A stretch of 26,535 nucleotides of DNA from DASSWG01 sp035704905 (GCA_035704905.1 DASSWN010000149.1:1-26535), one strand, 5' to 3'; shown: positions 16,370 to 23,346, counted from the stretch's first letter. The notes: a model not told the origin generated them from the letters alone. A program made the numbers and translations.

Positions 16370-16500
16370 ACAGTTTTAGAGAAAGATTCAAACAAGCGTT
16401 CACACCAATTTTTTCAGATTTCAAAATTTCTAATGCCATAAAATCATTGAACTTTTTTTTCTGCGCGAATCCGCGATATCTGCGGGAAACTATTTTTTCT
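16370..16500. repeat. Direct repeat unit 2 (~131 bp)
   Basis: The second copy of the unit at 16193-16322. The shared blocks include CCATAAAATCATTGAA and TCTGCGCGAATC.GCGATATCTGCGGGAAAC; differences are scattered substitutions and single-base length changes, so the duplication is not recent or is under drift. The unit resembles the 15613-15700 element in its CTGCG/ATCTGCG words. Confidence 0.85.
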
Positions 16501-16547
16501 TAATAACTTTTTTCAAAATCACGTATCCGGATTCCCCATATTTTTTC

Positions 16548-16555
16548 TAATTTTG
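16548..16555 (+). promoter_or_regulatory. -7 promoter element of the dnaE2-like gene
   Basis: TAATTTTG fits TAnnTTTG, 43 bp before the ATG at 16599; no good -33 partner is visible. Its last bases are inside the first of two dyads (16553-16567), the placement expected for a repressor site. Confidence 0.4.
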
Positions 16556-16584
16556 GATTTTTTCCAATAAATGGAATTTTTCCA
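16553..16584. promoter_or_regulatory. Two short dyads, candidate operator of the dnaE2-like gene
   Basis: TTGGA-N5-TCCAA (16553-16567) and TGGAA-N3-TTCCA (16572-16584) are both perfect inverted repeats with centres 18 bp apart. The first overlaps the probable -7 box and both lie between it and the start codon. Similar half-sites (TGGA/TCCA) and helical spacing suggest a dimeric regulator binding twice on one face (inference). Confidence 0.4.
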
Positions 16585-16598
16585 AAAAAGAATAGAAA

Positions 16599-19562
16599 AT
16601 GTATCTTAATTGCCACACGTATTATTCACTTCGCTATGGAACTTTTTCGGTGAACGATCTATGCGAATTGGCATGTCGAAATCAAGTGAATTCGCTGGTG
16701 ATAACCGATATCAATTCCACTTCGGCTTGCTTGGAATTTGTGAAACTGGCTCCAAGTTTTGATATAAATCCGTTGGTTGGTATTGATTTTCGGAACGGCA
16801 TAAAGCAGCAATATGTGGGAATTGCCAAAAACAATACGGGTTTTGTTCAGTTGAACGAGCATTTGTCCCATCATCTTCATCATCATAAAGAATTTGAAAA
16901 CGAGGCCTCTTCTTTGAAAGATTGCTATGTGATTTTTCCTTTTGAAAAAGTGGTTTCCGAAAAGAAAATTTCTTTTGCCGAAAATGAATTTATCGGGATT
17001 TCTATAGCCGATATTGCAAAATTGCATTTTTCAGAATATCGAAAAATGAAGGACAAACTAGTCATTTTGCAACCGGTAAGTTTTCGGAACAAAAAAGATT
17101 TCAATGCTCACCGCTTGTTGCGCTGCATCGGTTTGAACACGCTTTTAAGTAAACTTCCCGGGAATGAACAAGGCGCTATTTCCGAACAAATGGTCCCCGT
17201 TGAAAAACTTGTTTCCGAATTTCAAGATTTTCCACACATTATGGAAAATACACGGCAAATTATGGAAAGTTGCCATGTGGATTTCCAATTTCATGAAAAC
17301 AGCAGCAATCAAAATTTACAGGTTTTTGGCGAAAGTTTGGAAAGTGACGAAAAACGACTGAAAGATTTGTGCTATGCCAATTTGCCACAGCGCTATCCCG
17401 ATGCTTCCGAGGAAGTTTTTGCGCGCGTAAAGAAAGAATTGGATGCGATTATAGGACTGAAATTCACTTCCTATTTTCTCATTAATCTCGATATTGTGGA
17501 ATATGCAAAATCCAAAAACTATCCCTTTATTGGGCGGGGAAGCGGCGCCAATTCCATCGTTGCCTATATTTTGGGAATCACCCAAGTTGATCCCATTAGG
17601 CTGAACTTGTTTTTTGAACGTTTTATCAACGCATTTCGAAATTCCCCTCCCGATTTTGATATTGATTTTTCATGGAAAGACCGAAACGATGTGACTACTT
17701 ATATTTTTTCAAAATACGAAAACACTGCGTTGATGGGCACTTATGTTACTTTTAAACGTCGGGCGGTGGCGCGGGAACTGGGAAAAGTTTTTGGCTTGCC
17801 AAAGGAAAATATCGATAAACTTTCTTCGGGCTATTTCCAATATGAACAATTGGAAGAACTGGAAAAACTGGTGTTGAAATACAGCGGTTTAATCGAAGGC
17901 TTTCCCAATTATCTTAGTGTTCATTCCAGTGGTATTGTTATTCTGGAAAAATCGGTTTATAACTTTTCGGGCACTTTTTTGCCGCCCAAAGGTTTCCGAA
18001 CGCTTCAAATTGATATGAATATCAGCGAAGAGGTGGGAATTCATAAATTTGATATTCTCGCCCAACGCGGATTGCCAAAAATTATCGATGCAATTGAAAT
18101 AATCAAACAAAATCAACCCGACGCCCACATAGAAAATATTGAAAATGTATCGGTTTTTATGGACGATCAGAACATAAATCAATTGCTGAAAACAGGCGAT
18201 TGTATGGGTGTTTTTTATATTGAATCGCCGGCAATGCGCGGATTGCTCACAAAATTGCAAACCGATAATTACCTGAATTTGGTGGCGGCAAGCTCCATTA
18301 TTCGTCCGGGGGTTTCCAATGGGGGAATGAAAGAAGAATACATCCGGCGGCATCGGAATCTGGAGCGCAGAAAACAATCGCATCCTGTTTTGTATGAAAT
18401 TTTGGAAGATACTTATGGAGTGATGGTTTATCAGGAAGATGTGTTGAAGGTCGTCCACACTTTTGCCGGATTAACATTGGACGAGGCCGACATCTTGCGT
18501 CGTGGAATGAGTGGGAAGAAAACTTCCAAAGGAAAAATAGCCGAACTGGAACAAAAATTCCGAGAGAATTGCAAAGCGAAAAATTACCCCGACAAATTGG
18601 TGGAAGAAGTTTGGAAACAAATCCAGTCTTTTGCGGGCTATGCGTTTCCAAAAGGGCATTCGGCATCCTATGCCGTGGAAAGCTACCAAAGTTTGTATTT
18701 GAAATGCTATTTTCCATTGGAATTTATGGTTGCGGCGCTCAACAATGGCGGCGGATTTTATTCTGTAGAAACCTATCTGCAAGAAATCAAAAAATGCGGT
18801 GGAACGGTTCATCCGCCTTGTATCAATAAAAGCGATCACCCCACCGTAATTGAAGGAAAGGAGGTTTATTTGGGATTGGGCTATATCAAAGAACTCGAAA
18901 CCAAAACGATTCGACAAATTATTGAAAACAGACAATTTTTTGGAACTTTTGCTTCGCTATCCGATTTTATGGACCGGGTGGATATTTCGCTGGACCAACT
19001 GACATTATTAATAAAAATCAAGGCATTTCGATCTTGCTCTTCGGGAAAAAATAAATATCATTTGCTCTGGAAAGCCTATTTTAAATGGAACAAATTGAAG
19101 AAAAAAACAAATCAAGCCTTTTTGTTCCAAACTCAACATAAAAATTTTGAACTGCCGGAATTTCAATGTTCCGAACTCGTTGATGCTTTTGATGAAATGG
19201 AGTTGTTGGGGTTTTCCTTGTCCGATCATTTCCGACTTTTAAAAAATCCGTTGCAACCCGCTGTTCGGGCAGCCGATTTGAACAAATATGTGGAGAAACG
19301 GGTAAAAATTTACGGAAATCTGATTACCGTCAAACGAACTTCGACGGTGAATGGCGATTATATGTATTTCTCTACTTTTTATGATGAAACCGGAACAATT
19401 TTCGATGCGGTGCATTTTCCGAAGATTGCGAAAAAATATCCTATTCGCAGCAGAGGCATTTTTTTATGTTGCGGAAAAGTGGTGGATGAACTGGGCTATC
19501 TTTCCATTAGCATTGAAAAAATTGAACGGCAAGAAACGCTTGGCGACCCCAGGTTGAATTGA
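16599..19562 (+). CDS. dnaE2: Second DNA polymerase III alpha subunit (DnaE2/ImuC-like)
   Basis: A 987-residue C-family DNA polymerase, shorter than replicative DnaE, expected to act in error-prone repair synthesis. Order: PHP domain (1-~210), palm with the catalytic aspartates in SPPDFDIDF and KFDILAQRGL, nucleotide-binding RGSGANSIVAYILGIT and FFERFIN, fingers with YGVMVYQEDVLKV, RRGMSGKK and FPKGHSASYAVESYQSLYLK, helix-hairpin-helix-like FASLSDFMDRVD, and a C-terminal OB fold (VKIYGNLITVKRTSTVNG). The C-terminal replisome-binding region of replicative DnaE is absent. PHP metal ligands are altered: NCHTYYS where HxHxxYS is usual and ITDIN where TDH is usual, so the PHP site is probably inactive. 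It usually occurs with Y-family polymerase and S24-type regulator genes; neither is adjacent here. It ends 13 bp from the convergent trmD. Confidence 0.9.
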   Translation: MYLNCHTYYSLRYGTFSVNDLCELACRNQVNSLVITDINSTSACLEFVKLAPSFDINPLVGIDFRNGIKQQYVGIAKNNTGFVQLNEHLSHHLHHHKEFENEASSLKDCYVIFPFEKVVSEKKISFAENEFIGISIADIAKLHFSEYRKMKDKLVILQPVSFRNKKDFNAHRLLRCIGLNTLLSKLPGNEQGAISEQMVPVEKLVSEFQDFPHIMENTRQIMESCHVDFQFHENSSNQNLQVFGESLESDEKRLKDLCYANLPQRYPDASEEVFARVKKELDAIIGLKFTSYFLINLDIVEYAKSKNYPFIGRGSGANSIVAYILGITQVDPIRLNLFFERFINAFRNSPPDFDIDFSWKDRNDVTTYIFSKYENTALMGTYVTFKRRAVARELGKVFGLPKENIDKLSSGYFQYEQLEELEKLVLKYSGLIEGFPNYLSVHSSGIVILEKSVYNFSGTFLPPKGFRTLQIDMNISEEVGIHKFDILAQRGLPKIIDAIEIIKQNQPDAHIENIENVSVFMDDQNINQLLKTGDCMGVFYIESPAMRGLLTKLQTDNYLNLVAASSIIRPGVSNGGMKEEYIRRHRNLERRKQSHPVLYEILEDTYGVMVYQEDVLKVVHTFAGLTLDEADILRRGMSGKKTSKGKIAELEQKFRENCKAKNYPDKLVEEVWKQIQSFAGYAFPKGHSASYAVESYQSLYLKCYFPLEFMVAALNNGGGFYSVETYLQEIKKCGGTVHPPCINKSDHPTVIEGKEVYLGLGYIKELETKTIRQIIENRQFFGTFASLSDFMDRVDISLDQLTLLIKIKAFRSCSSGKNKYHLLWKAYFKWNKLKKKTNQAFLFQTQHKNFELPEFQCSELVDAFDEMELLGFSLSDHFRLLKNPLQPAVRAADLNKYVEKRVKIYGNLITVKRTSTVNGDYMYFSTFYDETGTIFDAVHFPKIAKKYPIRSRGIFLCCGKVVDELGYLSISIEKIERQETLGDPRLN

Positions 19563-19575
19563 AAACCGCAACTAT

Positions 19576-20250
19576 TCACTCCAACAAATCCGGGCGTTTT
19601 TCTTGGGTTCGTTCATAAGCTTTTTCTTCGCGCCAAGCTTCGATTTTTCCGAAATTTCCGCTCGTCAATATTTCCGGAACTTTCCAACCTTTGTAATCCG
19701 CAGGTCGGGTGTAAATGGGCGGTGCCAGCAAATTGTCTTGAAACGAATCGGTGAGGGCAGAGGTTTCGTTTCCCAAAACCCCCGGAATCAAACGAATAAT
19801 CGCATCGCAAAGCACCGCCGCGCCCAGTTCGCCGCCCGAAAGCACATAATCACCAATGGAAATTTCCTTGGTAATAAAATGATCGCGCACACGTTGGTCC
19901 ACGCCTTTGTAATGACCGCAAAGTATGATGAGGTTGCCTTTCAGTGAAAGTTGATTGGCCAAAGATTGATTGAGCGTTTCCCCATCGGGCGTCATATAAA
20001 TGATTTCGTCATAATCGCGCTGGTTTTTCAAATGTGAAATGCATTTGTCGATGGGTTCGATCATCATCACCATTCCCGCGCCGCCACCAAACTGATAGTC
20101 ATCGATTTGTTTGTAATTGTCGGTGACGTAATCGCGCAGGTTGTGCAATTCGATTTCTACCAAGCCTTTTTCAATGGCACGTTTCAAAATGGATGCTTCG
20201 AAGGGACTTTTCAAAATATCCGGAACCACGGTGATGATATCGATACGCAT
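19576..20250 (-). CDS. trmD: tRNA (guanine37-N1)-methyltransferase TrmD
   Basis: A 224-residue SPOUT-family enzyme that methylates G37 of tRNAs reading CNN codons from S-adenosylmethionine, preventing +1 frameshifting. Motifs: IDIITVVPDILKSPFEASIL at the start, YQFGGGAGMVMMIEPI, MTPDGETLNQSLANQLS, and the trefoil knot segment ILCGHYKGVDQRV and EISIGDYVLSGGELGA. Length matches the family. It is preceded 46 bp upstream by a coiled-coil membrane protein gene on the same strand, probably one transcript, and converges with the dnaE2-like gene with no visible terminator in the 13-bp gap. Confidence 0.97.
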   Translation of the reverse strand: MRIDIITVVPDILKSPFEASILKRAIEKGLVEIELHNLRDYVTDNYKQIDDYQFGGGAGMVMMIEPIDKCISHLKNQRDYDEIIYMTPDGETLNQSLANQLSLKGNLIILCGHYKGVDQRVRDHFITKEISIGDYVLSGGELGAAVLCDAIIRLIPGVLGNETSALTDSFQDNLLAPPIYTRPADYKGWKVPEILTSGNFGKIEAWREEKAYERTQEKRPDLLE

Positions 20251-20296
20251 GAGTTCTATGTTCTATAAGAAGAAAAAAGATTTTAATCCGTTGCGG

Positions 20297-20893
20297 TTAT
20301 TTTGGCCCGGGTTTTACAGCTTTGTTGCGTTCGTCCTGAAGCATTCTTCCCAATTTTTGTTGTTTTTCCAGAGCTGTTTTTCGGTATTCGTCAAATTCGA
20401 TTTCCAAATCGTTCAAATTTCTCTGGGCTTCCCTGGTTTGAACATGACTGTTTTTGAATTTATAAATGAAAACAAAAAGTGCGATGGCAAGAAGAACGAT
20501 AATCCCCCACGTAATTGTTCGGTAGAGGTTTTTTTCCATCGGAATTCCCAAAAAGGCAATTTCGGCTTTTGACTGCGTAGCATGTTGAAGGTTTTCTTCC
20601 GATTTGGAAAGTGAGTTTTTTAATTCTGAAATTTCTTTTTTTTGTTCGTTTATGCGCGTTTTGTTGGTTGTGATTTCATTTTCCAGATTTGAAATTTCTT
20701 CCTGGGTGTTTTTCTGTAGTTGAACCAATTCTGCTGTCCGCACCACTTCGTACTGTTTGTAATTGTTTGAATTTTTCATCAATAGATCAAATTGATGGTT
20801 TATGCTATTTTCAACCGCAGTGGAATCTTGGGCAAAAAGAGGATTGGCGCACAACAGCGTGAAACAAAACAAAAGGGTGAAAATCTCTTTCAT
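20297..20893 (-). CDS. Exported coiled-coil membrane protein, function unknown
   Basis: A 198-residue protein I cannot assign to a characterised family. It has a signal peptide (MKEIFTLLFCFTLLCANPLFAQ), then about 90 residues dominated by heptad-like Leu/Ile/Glu/Lys/Gln repeats (NTQEEISNLENEI, EISELKNSLSKSEENL) predicted to form a coiled coil. One TM follows at about residues 123-142 (ITWGIIVLLAIALFVFIYKF), and a second, shorter charged helix to the C-terminus. It would sit in the inner membrane with the coiled coil in the periplasm. It lies immediately upstream of trmD. Relatives next to trmD are, from memory, often labelled 'tRNA (guanine-N1)-methyltransferase' by transfer from the neighbour; nothing here supports that. 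Confidence 0.85.
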   Translation of the reverse strand: MKEIFTLLFCFTLLCANPLFAQDSTAVENSINHQFDLLMKNSNNYKQYEVVRTAELVQLQKNTQEEISNLENEITTNKTRINEQKKEISELKNSLSKSEENLQHATQSKAEIAFLGIPMEKNLYRTITWGIIVLLAIALFVFIYKFKNSHVQTREAQRNLNDLEIEFDEYRKTALEKQQKLGRMLQDERNKAVKPGPK

Positions 20894-21168
20894 AAAATTA
20901 ATAAATCTGGGGTCTTCATTGCTTCCAAAACGGCAGGAATCCTCGCATATTGTAATTGCTTAAAATGCCGATGCCTTTATTTCTCTGAAATTCGCGAAAT
21001 TACGATTTTAAAGAGAGATTGAGAAAGTGTTTTTTGAATTTGTTTCCAAGCAGGATTTTAGGCTGGATTTTTCATTACTAAAATTATTTTCTGAATATAA
21101 TTTTTGCATTACTCTTAAAATGCCGCACTGTTTTTTGTGTTTAAGGGTGAAAATCCAAAAATAAATGC
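20894..21168. other. Gene-free stretch, no feature recognised
   Basis: AT-rich spacer between the divergent coiled-coil gene and the candidate leader. Short open frames exist on the plus strand, but none has a plausible start or composition. I see no TAnnTTTG on the minus strand for the coiled-coil gene, no tRNA and no terminator. Confidence 0.5.
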
Positions 21169-21176
21169 TATCTTTG
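21169..21176 (+). promoter_or_regulatory. -7 promoter element of the candidate leader RNA
   Basis: TATCTTTG fits TAnnTTTG exactly; transcription would begin near 21182. A clear -33 element is not visible. The first start codon of the downstream genes is about 255 nt away, so a long untranslated leader or a separate small RNA is implied. Confidence 0.45.
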
Positions 21177-21179
21177 AAA

Positions 21180-21395
21180 TTCATTACGAATCACAGCAAA
21201 GTGATAGCAACCTGCCCAAACAGGCGAAGGTGCTAAAACAATGAGCCTACTTTTAGGAAAAATATGCTTATCTCTGTTTTTATTTATTTACGATTTGTGA
21301 TGTTTTTTAGTAAAGAAAGCATACAAACTTTCTGCCTAAATCTGAAGGTTTTCGAAATGAAACCAACGTGATTATTGCGGTGCCGTTTTGTATGC
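21180..21395 (+). ncRNA. Candidate structured leader or small RNA with alternative helices
   Basis: Immediately after a -7 box the sequence can form a three-way junction: TTCATT (21180) with AATGAG (21240-21245), ATCAC/GTGAT (21190-21205), and a hairpin in 21207-21233 built from GCAACC and GGTGC ends (ACC-T-GCC / GGC-GAA-GGT). The GCAACC...GAAGGTGCTA wording resembles P3 of SAM-I riboswitches, but the SAM-I P2/kink-turn and a clear P1/P4 are missing. Downstream, AAGCATACAAAC (21317-21328) can pair either with TATGCTT (21263-21269) or with GTTTTGTATGC (21385-21395), two exclusive helices, as in a switching leader. A T8 run (21407-21414) follows, but not directly after a stem. Unproven; it could also be a free RNA. 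Confidence 0.35.
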
Positions 21396-21437
21396 AAGGA
21401 ACTCAATTTTTTTTAATTCATAATAAAAACAAGAACA

Positions 21438-21721
21438 ATGTCAGAAAAATTCAAAGAATTACCCGTGGAGCAAGGAACCAATATCATCGCACATTTTGAA
21501 ACCAATCTTGGAAAATATGAAGTCGTATATGAAAAGTGGGTTTGGAGCGGAATTTATGCGGAAAGTGTTATTTTTTTAACCAAGATGTGATTGATTTATC
21601 CGAAGATGAAATTAAAAACCTGGTTGCCAAAGAGACTACTTTAGTAAAGGAAAATTCTCAAATGACTTTCAAAAGAACCGAAAAATATACGTTCGTGAAT
21701 TTCAATTTTACCACAGAATGA
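21438..21721 (+). pseudogene. Small gene split by a frame break in a T7 run
   Basis: From the ATG at 21438 a 50-codon frame (MSEKFKELPVEQGTNI..., stop at 21588-21590) runs into the sequence AGTGTTATTTTTTTAACC. In the -1 frame, translation continues from that point (NQDVIDLSEDEIKNLVAKET...) to a stop at 21719-21721. Joined at the T7 run they give one coherent acidic/amphipathic protein of about 94 residues, so a T is probably missing from an 8-T run (mutation, phase variation or read error). The run also contains T TTT TTA, the heptamer of -1 programmed frameshift sites, but I see no obvious stimulatory structure. I do not recognise the family. The second half ends in an ATGA overlap with the next small ORF. 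Confidence 0.55.
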
Positions 21722-21795
21722 AGTGGCTTTCCAAAGAAAAAATAAATTATTTAATGAATAATATGGCATTTGCCAACCTAAAAAAATTAGTATGA
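21718..21795 (+). CDS. Possible 25-residue protein, coupled on both sides
   Basis: The start ATG overlaps the preceding stop as ATGA (21718-21721), and its own stop overlaps the start of the next gene as ATGA (21792-21795). The peptide MKWLSKEKINYLMNNMAFAN plus LKKLV is basic and could form an amphipathic helix. No family is recognised. The double overlap suggests it may act mainly to pass ribosomes into the next gene, but chance cannot be excluded for so short a frame. Confidence 0.35.
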   Translation: MKWLSKEKINYLMNNMAFANLKKLV

Positions 21796-22607
21796 AAACA
21801 ATGACCATCGGAGAAATCCTAGCAAACTATCAAAATTATCTAACGGAATATGAAATCGAGGCGCTGCGGGAAATACAACGGACGCCCGCCGATTTTTCTT
21901 CTCAGGTAAATAATCTGCAGCGCGCTCTTTTTGGGGAAGAAGGGCTCTTTATGGCAAAAGAAATTTCGGATAAAGGAAATTTTCTATCTCAGGAATATAT
22001 GGATCAAGTTAATCGTAAACGAGAAGTTTTTGGGGTGGACGAATTTAGTGGACCTGAATATATGAGCGATGCAATTTCAAGGGGCTTTTGCGAAGAAGTA
22101 GTGCGACATACAAAGAATTACAAGGAGTTATTGGACCTTAAAAGGATGAAAAAAAAGCAAACTGTTTTCGTGGATATGGACGGCGTTTTGGTGAATTTTC
22201 AATCAGGTATCGATAAAATTTCGAAGGAAGAATACAAAAAATATCAAGAAAACTTGGACGAAGTTCCTGGCATTTTTGCATTAATGGAACCTTATGAAGG
22301 CGCTATTGAAGGCTATAAATGGTTATGCAAAAATTTTGACACCTATATTTTGTCCACCGCGCCCTGGAAAAACGCATCTGCCTGGACCGATAAATTGGAA
22401 TGGGTTAAAAATTATTTACCCGACGTGGCGCATAAAAGGCTAATTCTTTCGCACCACAAACATTTGCTCAAAGGCGATTTTTTGATCGATGATCGCATAG
22501 CAAATGGTGCCGGCGAATTCTCGGGGAAACATATTTTCTTTGGTCCCGAGGGAAAAGATTTTGCCGACTGGAAGGCGGTAGTTTCCTATTTAAAAAAACT
22601 TGCGTAA
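21792..22607 (+). CDS. HAD-superfamily 5'-nucleotidase (deoxyribonucleotidase type) with extra N-terminal domain
   Basis: A 271-residue protein of two parts. Residues ~118-271 are a small HAD phosphatase close to the 5'(3')-deoxyribonucleotidase (NT5C) group: motif I VFVDMDGVLVNF with Asp128 nucleophile and Asp130; a cap region with VPGIFALMEPYEGAIEGYKWL; motif II STAPWKNASAW; motif III/IV lysine in HHKHLLKGDFLIDDR, with the acidic metal pair. It would dephosphorylate nucleoside monophosphates or a related small substrate in the cytoplasm. Residues 1-~115 (MTIGEILANYQNYLTEYEIE...) are a helical acidic region that I do not recognise. Two ATGs are near the start; the first (21792) is part of an ATGA overlap with a tiny upstream ORF. 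An unrecognised gene starts 27 bp downstream. Confidence 0.85.
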   Translation: MKTMTIGEILANYQNYLTEYEIEALREIQRTPADFSSQVNNLQRALFGEEGLFMAKEISDKGNFLSQEYMDQVNRKREVFGVDEFSGPEYMSDAISRGFCEEVVRHTKNYKELLDLKRMKKKQTVFVDMDGVLVNFQSGIDKISKEEYKKYQENLDEVPGIFALMEPYEGAIEGYKWLCKNFDTYILSTAPWKNASAWTDKLEWVKNYLPDVAHKRLILSHHKHLLKGDFLIDDRIANGAGEFSGKHIFFGPEGKDFADWKAVVSYLKKLA

Positions 22608-22634
22608 GAAAGATTTGAAAAAATATTGAATGCG

Positions 22635-23336
22635 ATGATGATGAAACCGAAAATCAACCCTATTGAAAGTTTATTTTCAAAAAACAGAAATGAAACAAGT
22701 CTTGCCAATCTCATTTTGAACTATGCGAGTTTAAAGCAAAAGATTGAAAATACTAATGAGTATTCTTGGTATTTTAAACGTGGCTTGGATTCAAACTTGA
22801 AAAAGCTGGCAGCCTTAAGTGCAGATTTCGAAAGAATTAGAAAATTATTCAATGAGGCGAACGTAGATTTTTTCTTGCAGAAAATCGCAGAAAACGATGC
22901 GTATCTAATAAAGTTGGAAGGGAAATATAAAAGTTTTAGCCAGCGGATCCTGTATTCTTGGAAAATTAGTAACATTCAGTTTTTAAAGGAATTAATACAG
23001 CTAAAAAGCAACGTAAAAACACTAAAACCGATCGATTATTATCTGGAAAATCCAGAGGTGTTTTTGAAAACTTTTGACTTAGAGAATCTGATTCACAAAT
23101 ACTTATGGCGTGTAATTTCTATTTTCTCAAGTCTTTTTCGGTCATTGAGGCATCGTATTTTTTTCCATCTTTTTGGAAACTCCAAATATTCGAGACTTCG
23201 CGGAGGCGGGGAAACTCTGTATGTTGTGATTTTAATCGCTGTTTTACAATTTTACGAAGTTTTCTGTTCGCTTTCCGCTTATCTTCCTTTTCAGAGATGG
23301 CCGTGGTGTTTCCGTGCATTTTCGTTTTATTTTTAG
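22635..23336 (+). CDS. Unrecognised helical protein; 3' part overlaps an opposite gene
   Basis: The frame (233 residues from the first of three consecutive ATG codons, 22635) gives a credible helical protein for about the first 160 residues: SLANLILNYASLKQKIENTN, LAALSADFERIRKLFNEANV, YLIKLEGKYKSFSQRILYSW. After about residue 162 it becomes rich in Phe, Arg, Cys and Trp (FRSLRHRIFFHLFG, PFQRWPWCFRAFSFYF), exactly where it runs antisense to the small gene at 23119-23346. A stop (TAA, 23113-23115) lies in the neighbouring frame just before that gene, so a one-base insertion near 23100 may have removed the true end. It follows the HAD gene at 27 bp and is probably cotranscribed. No function can be given. 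Confidence 0.5.
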   Translation: MMMKPKINPIESLFSKNRNETSLANLILNYASLKQKIENTNEYSWYFKRGLDSNLKKLAALSADFERIRKLFNEANVDFFLQKIAENDAYLIKLEGKYKSFSQRILYSWKISNIQFLKELIQLKSNVKTLKPIDYYLENPEVFLKTFDLENLIHKYLWRVISIFSSLFRSLRHRIFFHLFGNSKYSRLRGGGETLYVVILIAVLQFYEVFCSLSAYLPFQRWPWCFRAFSFYF

Positions 23337-23346
23337 ACCGGCTCAT
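23119..23346 (-). CDS. Small basic conserved hypothetical protein
   Basis: A 75-residue basic protein (MSRSKNKTKMHGNTTAISEK..., ending TEKDLRK) with the pattern KEDKRKANRKLRKIVKQRL followed by LREVSNIWSFQKDGKKY. I recognise this as the type of short flavobacterial protein with a basic helix followed by an 'REVSN.W.F.KDGK.Y' element; its function is unknown to me. I start it at the ATG at 23346 because an 18-codon upstream extension (MKYECHEKTII...) has no matching character. It overlaps the 3' end of the convergent frame 22635-23336 by 218 bp; the regular composition makes this strand the likelier coding one in the overlap. Confidence 0.7.
   Translation of the reverse strand: MSRSKNKTKMHGNTTAISEKEDKRKANRKLRKIVKQRLKSQHTEFPRLREVSNIWSFQKDGKKYDASMTEKDLRK

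Noticed and set aside
16117..16395. A 92-codon minus-strand frame across the end of cdd and the direct repeats
   Set aside because: Its 'FESFSKTV' repeats simply translate the duplicated DNA unit, and it overlaps cdd.
21182..21260. A canonical SAM-I (S-box) riboswitch
   Set aside because: Only a P3-like hairpin with GCAACC and GGTGC ends is present. The GAGGGA/kink-turn of P2, a long P1 and P4 are missing and no methionine gene follows, so it is kept only as an unassigned structured RNA.
21577..21590. Programmed -1 frameshifting as the accepted explanation of the split gene
   Set aside because: The T TTT TTA heptamer is correct in phase, but no obvious stimulatory hairpin or pseudoknot follows; a lost base in the homopolymer is simpler.
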